Shown here: piece after piece, positions 61,036 to 64,000 of the stretch
Position numbering within the stretch: position 1 is the first letter of the stretch
Layout: every line of letters begins with the position of its first letter
Assembly: GCF_002077075.2 (NCBI RefSeq)
Contig: NZ_LCWM02000002.1
Coordinates: forward strand, 1 to 64,000
DNA from: Thermoproteus sp. CP80
GTDB lineage: Archaea; Thermoproteota; Thermoprotei; Thermoproteales; Thermoproteaceae
DNA: 64,000 bases
Direction: 5' to 3'
Made by a program: the position numbers and the translations under genes
Notes under the pieces: model-generated
Database searches by the model: none
What the model was told of the DNA's origin: nothing
What the model saw: the letters and a program-made list of their open reading frames with translations, nothing else

Positions 61036-61572
61036 TCAGCGCGCCGCTCTGCGGGGCTCCAGCGTCCCCATCAGGAGGCCTCCGATTATGCCTCCCAGGT
61101 GGGCGACGTAGTTCGCGTTGGGCAGTATCGAGGAGGTGAGGAATACTGCGGCCAGAAACGCCAGCCCCACCCAGCTGATCTCGCGCGTGGTCGCCATCCC
61201 TCTGGCTATATAGAAGGCGAGGATGCCGAAGATGCCGCCCGAGGCGCCCGCCGACATCGTGTACGGCGGATATAGGAGAACCGTCAGGACGTTGCCCAGG
61301 ACGCCCGACGCGAGGAAGACGGCGTATTCGTAGTTGCCGGCCTCGCTGCCGAAGATAATATATATGGCGTAGAGCGACACGGCGTTCAGAAGGAAGTCGA
61401 TGAAAGACGGCGTGACGAACATGCCGGTCACCAGCTCGTAGTAGTAGCCGGAGAGCACCGCCCTGTTGTAGAGGACTAGGTACGGGAGCAACGTCGGGTC
61501 CGTCGCGTAGACGGCGAGGCCGACGGCGTAGCCGAGGGCGGTCAGGGCCAATATGCCGAGGGTGGCCCTCAT
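61036..61572 (-). CDS. Rhomboid-family intramembrane serine protease
   Basis: 178 residues, about six membrane helices. The catalytic Ser is in [14 protein letters not shown] (GxSG, about residue 110) and the His in [14 protein letters not shown] (about 157); the [17 protein letters not shown] segment replaces the usual 'F.H....H..fN' helix and keeps its Asn. It cleaves membrane proteins within the bilayer; its substrates are unknown. ATG 61572 overlaps the thioesterase stop as ATGA, so the frame upstream to 61608 is not used. Confidence 0.9.
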   Translation of the reverse strand: MRATLGILALTALGYAVGLAVYATDPTLLPYLVLYNRAVLSGYYYELVTGMFVTPSFIDFLLNAVSLYAIYIIFGSEAGNYEYAVFLASGVLGNVLTVLLYPPYTMSAGASGGIFGILAFYIARGMATTREISWVGLAFLAAVFLTSSILPNANYVAHLGGIIGGLLMGTLEPRRAAR

Positions 61573-61997
61573 CTGCCGGCGCCCACCTCGCGCCTCAAGA
61601 TGTACCAAGTCCCCAGGGCCTTCGCTATGAGCCTCCCCGAGGCGTCCCTCACCTCGCCCTCGGCCGCGACGAGCCTCCCGCCCCTCCTAACCACCTGTCC
61701 GCAGACCCTGTAGGGCCCCTCCCTCCCGACCTCCAGGAAGTTGACCTTGAGCTCCACCGTGACCTGATCCGTCCCGTCGTTGACCGTGAGGACGGCCATG
61801 CCGAGAGTCTCGTCGAGCACGGCCGCTATAACGCCGCCGTGGAGCACCCCGCCCAGCCTCTGGACGTTCCTGCCGTGGCCGAACTCGGCGCAGGCCCTGC
61901 CCTGCGACACCTCGGTTATTCTGTACCCGATGAACGCCATCAAGGGCTCCGACTCCCAGATGACAGAGTTGGCCTTCTCGACGTCCAGCGGATACAT
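61569..61997 (-). CDS. PaaI-type hotdog-fold thioesterase
   Basis: 142 residues. [20 protein letters not shown] is the hotdog helix with the HGG...D/E catalytic set of PaaI/YbgC-like acyl-CoA thioesterases; the sheets [19 protein letters not shown] and [20 protein letters not shown] follow. Acyl-CoA specificity cannot be read. Coupled to the rhomboid gene. Confidence 0.92.
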   Translation of the reverse strand: MYPLDVEKANSVIWESEPLMAFIGYRITEVSQGRACAEFGHGRNVQRLGGVLHGGVIAAVLDETLGMAVLTVNDGTDQVTVELKVNFLEVGREGPYRVCGQVVRRGGRLVAAEGEVRDASGRLIAKALGTWYILRREVGAGR

Positions 61998-62025
61998 TGC
62001 CGGAGAAGACGCGCCTCTTAAATAG

Positions 62026-62832
62026 CTATATCTCGAAGACGGCGCCGGCTCCCCCCGCCCTGGCCGCCCCGGGCAAAGCCGCCTGCAACGCGGCTATCCC
62101 GGACACGCCGGTGCAGTGGGTGCCTACGACCAGGCCGGGGCCTCTGGCCTTGAGGTACTCCGCGGCCTCCCTAACCCTGGCCTCGGGCAGCCCCATGAAG
62201 TGGAGCCCGCCGATGACTGCGTGGAGCTTGTCGGCGCCCGTTACCCTCAAGCCGTACTCCACTATGTTCTCCACGCCGGCGTGGCCGCAACCGGTGAGGG
62301 CGACGAGCCCCTTGGGGTGCCTTATGTAGAGAGCCATGTCGTCGGGCACGAGATCCGAGACGGCCCCGGTGTGCGAGGGCCCCCAGCTCCTCGGTATTTC
62401 GCCCGAGGCCCATACGCCTTCGGCGATCTCGTAGGGCTCCCTCACCAAGACCAGCTTCGCGCCCTTGGACTCTAGGAAGGCGCGGGTGAAGTCCACCCCT
62501 ATCTCCACCTCCCCCACCTCGTCCTTTGCGTAGGCCTTCGCGAAGAGGTTCTCGTGGGCCACGACGGTCAGCGGCCTGGACCTCGCGTCGAGGAGCTTCC
62601 TGACTCCTCCGGTGTGGTCTATGTGCCTGTGGCTGAGCACCAAGACGTCGGGATCGTCTGGAGATATGCCGAGAGCCCTCATGTTGTTGAGCAAGGCGGT
62701 TCCCGAGAGCCCGGCGTCGTAGAGTATCCTCCAGTCGTAGACGTAGGCCGAGAAGCCCCACTCGCCGAGGAGCCTCAGCCTGAGGGAAGAGAGCTGGGTT
62801 AGGTAGTTGTCCACCAGTATCGCTATCCTCAT
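62026..62832 (-). CDS. Metallo-beta-lactamase-fold hydrolase, DHPS-like
   Basis: 268 residues with [20 protein letters not shown] (HxHxDH metal motif), [18 protein letters not shown] (third His) and LHFMGL and VGTHCTGV further on. This is the pattern of the MJ0301-type proteins, one of which makes 7,8-dihydropterin-6-methyl ribofuranosylaminobenzene 5'-phosphate in methanopterin synthesis. Thermoproteales lack methanogenesis, so the reaction here may be another phosphate or pterin chemistry. Confidence 0.87.
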   Translation of the reverse strand: MRIAILVDNYLTQLSSLRLRLLGEWGFSAYVYDWRILYDAGLSGTALLNNMRALGISPDDPDVLVLSHRHIDHTGGVRKLLDARSRPLTVVAHENLFAKAYAKDEVGEVEIGVDFTRAFLESKGAKLVLVREPYEIAEGVWASGEIPRSWGPSHTGAVSDLVPDDMALYIRHPKGLVALTGCGHAGVENIVEYGLRVTGADKLHAVIGGLHFMGLPEARVREAAEYLKARGPGLVVGTHCTGVSGIAALQAALPGAARAGGAGAVFEI

Positions 62833-62852
62833 GTCCTCGCAACCGCCGGAGT

Positions 62853-63761
62853 TTATATAGGTTCACAGCCGATCTCCACGTGGGCCTTCGCCGCGGCGAG
62901 CTCCACCGCCCTGCGGTCGGCCTTCAGCCACCGCGCCAGCTCGTCGGCCAGCGCCGGGTCGACGCAACGGCCGGCCCTCTGGAACTCCCTCATCAGCCTG
63001 TACACCTTGTCCCTCCTGGCCTGCGCCGCTATCACGGCCTCCTCGAGGGACAGGCCCGCGAACCTCACGGCGAGCACGATCTCTATTATCTTGTTGAGCC
63101 TGTCGGGGACCCCCACCGTGGAGCCCCTCAGCTCTATCCGGCAACGCCTGCCGTCGGGCACGCCTATCTCGGCGGCTATACGCGCCGTGGCGCCCTTGTA
63201 GATCCGCTCCTTGTCCACGACGCCGCCCACGACGATCTCGTCGGCGCCTCTCAGGAGCGCCTCGTCGGCGACGCAGGGGCCCTCGGGGTCCAGCACCAAG
63301 CCGTCCTGCGGAGGCGGGCCGCCGGCTATCGCCACTGCGTGCCTCATGCCCCTCATGGCTCTGCCGAACCTCTCGAGGAACTCGGCCGGCGCCCGCGTCA
63401 AGACCAGGTTGCCGTCCCACAGCTCCCTCCTCACCGAGGCGATCGCGGCGGCTATCTGCTCCACGAGCTCGTTCTTCTCGGAGTCCGTGTGTATGCTCCA
63501 GAGGCCTAGATCTATATAGATCTTGGGGAACTCGGGCGGCTTGAGCTCGACATGTACGGGCTCTGGACACGGCATGCCGGACCCCACGAGGGCCACGCCG
63601 TCGGGGAACCTGCAGAGCTTGTAGCGTCCCAGAAGCAGCCCGACGGCGGCGCATTGCTCCGGCTGGTGTCCGCATTTGAACCTACGCGGGTAGGCGAGCC
63701 GCTGGACGCCCATGCGCTCAAGCTCTCTGCGTAGCATATCGCCGAGTACGCCCACGGCCAT
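62853..63761 (-). CDS. trm10: tRNA (position 9) N1-methyltransferase, Trm10-like
   Basis: 302 residues: an N-terminal zinc/RNA-binding-like part with CGHQPEQC and RFKC Cys, a SPOUT methylase core (KIYIDLGLWSIHTDSEKNEL, DEIVVGGVVDKERIYKGAT, DRLNKIIEIVLAVRF), and a C-terminal helical tail. These are marks of archaeal Trm10, which methylates A9 and/or G9 of tRNA. In the window it is one of two tRNA methylases. The initial ATG at 63761 has no clear TATA box at 24 nt; TTATTAACG at about 63770-63778 is close, so a slightly later start is possible. Confidence 0.82.
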   Translation of the reverse strand: MAVGVLGDMLRRELERMGVQRLAYPRRFKCGHQPEQCAAVGLLLGRYKLCRFPDGVALVGSGMPCPEPVHVELKPPEFPKIYIDLGLWSIHTDSEKNELVEQIAAAIASVRRELWDGNLVLTRAPAEFLERFGRAMRGMRHAVAIAGGPPPQDGLVLDPEGPCVADEALLRGADEIVVGGVVDKERIYKGATARIAAEIGVPDGRRCRIELRGSTVGVPDRLNKIIEIVLAVRFAGLSLEEAVIAAQARRDKVYRLMREFQRAGRCVDPALADELARWLKADRRAVELAAAKAHVEIGCEPI

Positions 63762-63885
63762 CCCGACGCGTTAATAAATCATCTCTGGGGCGAGGCGCCG
63801 ACCCCTCTTGAGGGGGCCGCCACGACCCAGCCTGGGCCCCTCGCCGCCGCTGTGAAAATTTATTAATGAGAATTCCATAAGCTAT

Positions 63886-64000
63886 ATGTCTCTGACGGAG
63901 AAACTTAGGCGTTCTGTCGACGACGTGTGGAGCGCCATATTGGGCCATCCCTTCGTGCTGGGCATATACAGGGGAGATCTCCCTCTGGAGAGGTTCAGAT
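63886..64000 (+). CDS. TenA/thiaminase II family protein, 5' part only
   Basis: Only 38 codons are in the window: SLTEKLRRSVDDVWSAILGH followed by PFVLGIYRGDLPLERFR. The 'HPFV..I..G.LP...F' pattern is typical of the TenA helical family, which salvages thiamine pyrimidine or degrades thiamine; ThiC is also in the window. ATG 63886 is about 24 nt after AATTTATTAATG (63857-63868). Confidence 0.8.
   Translation, partial: MSLTEKLRRSVDDVWSAILGHPFVLGIYRGDLPLERFR

Noticed and set aside
1-64000. CRISPR arrays, rRNA genes, intact insertion sequences
   Set aside because: Looked for regularly spaced 24-30-bp repeats, conserved rRNA segments and transposase motifs; none seen.

Overview
The window is high-GC archaeal DNA (two sampled 60-base coding lines gave about 60-67% GC) and looks like a hyperthermophilic crenarchaeon of the order Thermoproteales, close to Thermoproteus or Pyrobaculum. 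The evidence is: almost every gene or operon has a TATA-like box centred 22-27 nt before its start codon and no Shine-Dalgarno leader (leaderless mRNA); a tRNA-Ser(GCU) gene carries two introns, one of them in the T-loop; and the gene content is archaeal (aRF1, HerA/Mre11/Rad50, Trm10, Trm14, tricorn protease, NadM, PINA, PaREP1-like and DUF401 proteins). The taxon is inferred from these features, not from a database search.

Layout. 1-2.1 kb: FtsX-like permease and an NDH-2/SQR-like flavoprotein. 2.2-5.1 kb: a DsbA-like protein whose 3' end carries a copy of the galT 3' end, a PaREP1/HEPN-like gene, an orphan membrane protein and a frameshifted AAA-type ATPase remnant. 5.1-15 kb, all minus strand: a sugar ABC transporter (binding protein and two permeases) and, behind it, tricorn protease, sugar ABC ATPase, galactokinase and galT in one overlapping operon. 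15.2-24.7 kb: mixed small genes (methyltransferase, zinc dehydrogenase, secreted glycoprotein-like protein, Cas4-like protein, MFS permease, tRNA methyltransferase Trm14, DUF401), including a junction at about 19.63 kb where two divergent genes have both lost their 5' ends. 24.7-32.7 kb: a recombinational-repair block, PINA, KaiC-like ATPase, tRNA-Ser (opposite strand), HerA, Mre11, Rad50. 33.3-39.7 kb: aRF1, membrane protein, DUF1122, aldo-keto reductase, ATP-cone protein, aconitase. 39.9-43.1 kb: nadABC operon of visibly lower GC. 43.4-53 kb: HtrA, CutA, XdhC, QueE, PdxST, ThiC, MoeA and a coiled-coil nuclease. 53.3-64 kb: NadM, secreted phosphoesterase, a second copy of the membrane protein, glucose dehydrogenase with a three-subunit molybdenum aldehyde oxidase, rhomboid, thioesterase, metallo-beta-lactamase-fold protein, Trm10 and the start of TenA.

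How the genes work together. NAD: nadA-nadB-nadC make nicotinate mononucleotide from aspartate and NadM adenylates mononucleotides. Vitamins: PdxST (B6), ThiC and TenA (B1). Sugar: ABC uptake with GalK and GalT (Leloir steps) and glucose dehydrogenase beside a glyceraldehyde-oxidoreductase-like molybdoenzyme, which fits a branched Entner-Doudoroff route; XdhC and MoeA elsewhere in the window would mature its cofactor. Repair: PINA, HerA, Mre11 and Rad50 form a DNA end-processing and Holliday-junction set; NurA is not in this window.

The points I find most unusual are two tiny leaderless upstream ORFs joined by ATGA overlaps to trm14 and herA, a 93-bp near-identical tract shared by two otherwise diverged membrane-protein genes, the galT-tail direct repeat, the decapitated head-to-head gene pair, and the NIKD (not NIKS) motif in aRF1. 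No CRISPR array, rRNA gene or intact insertion sequence was seen.
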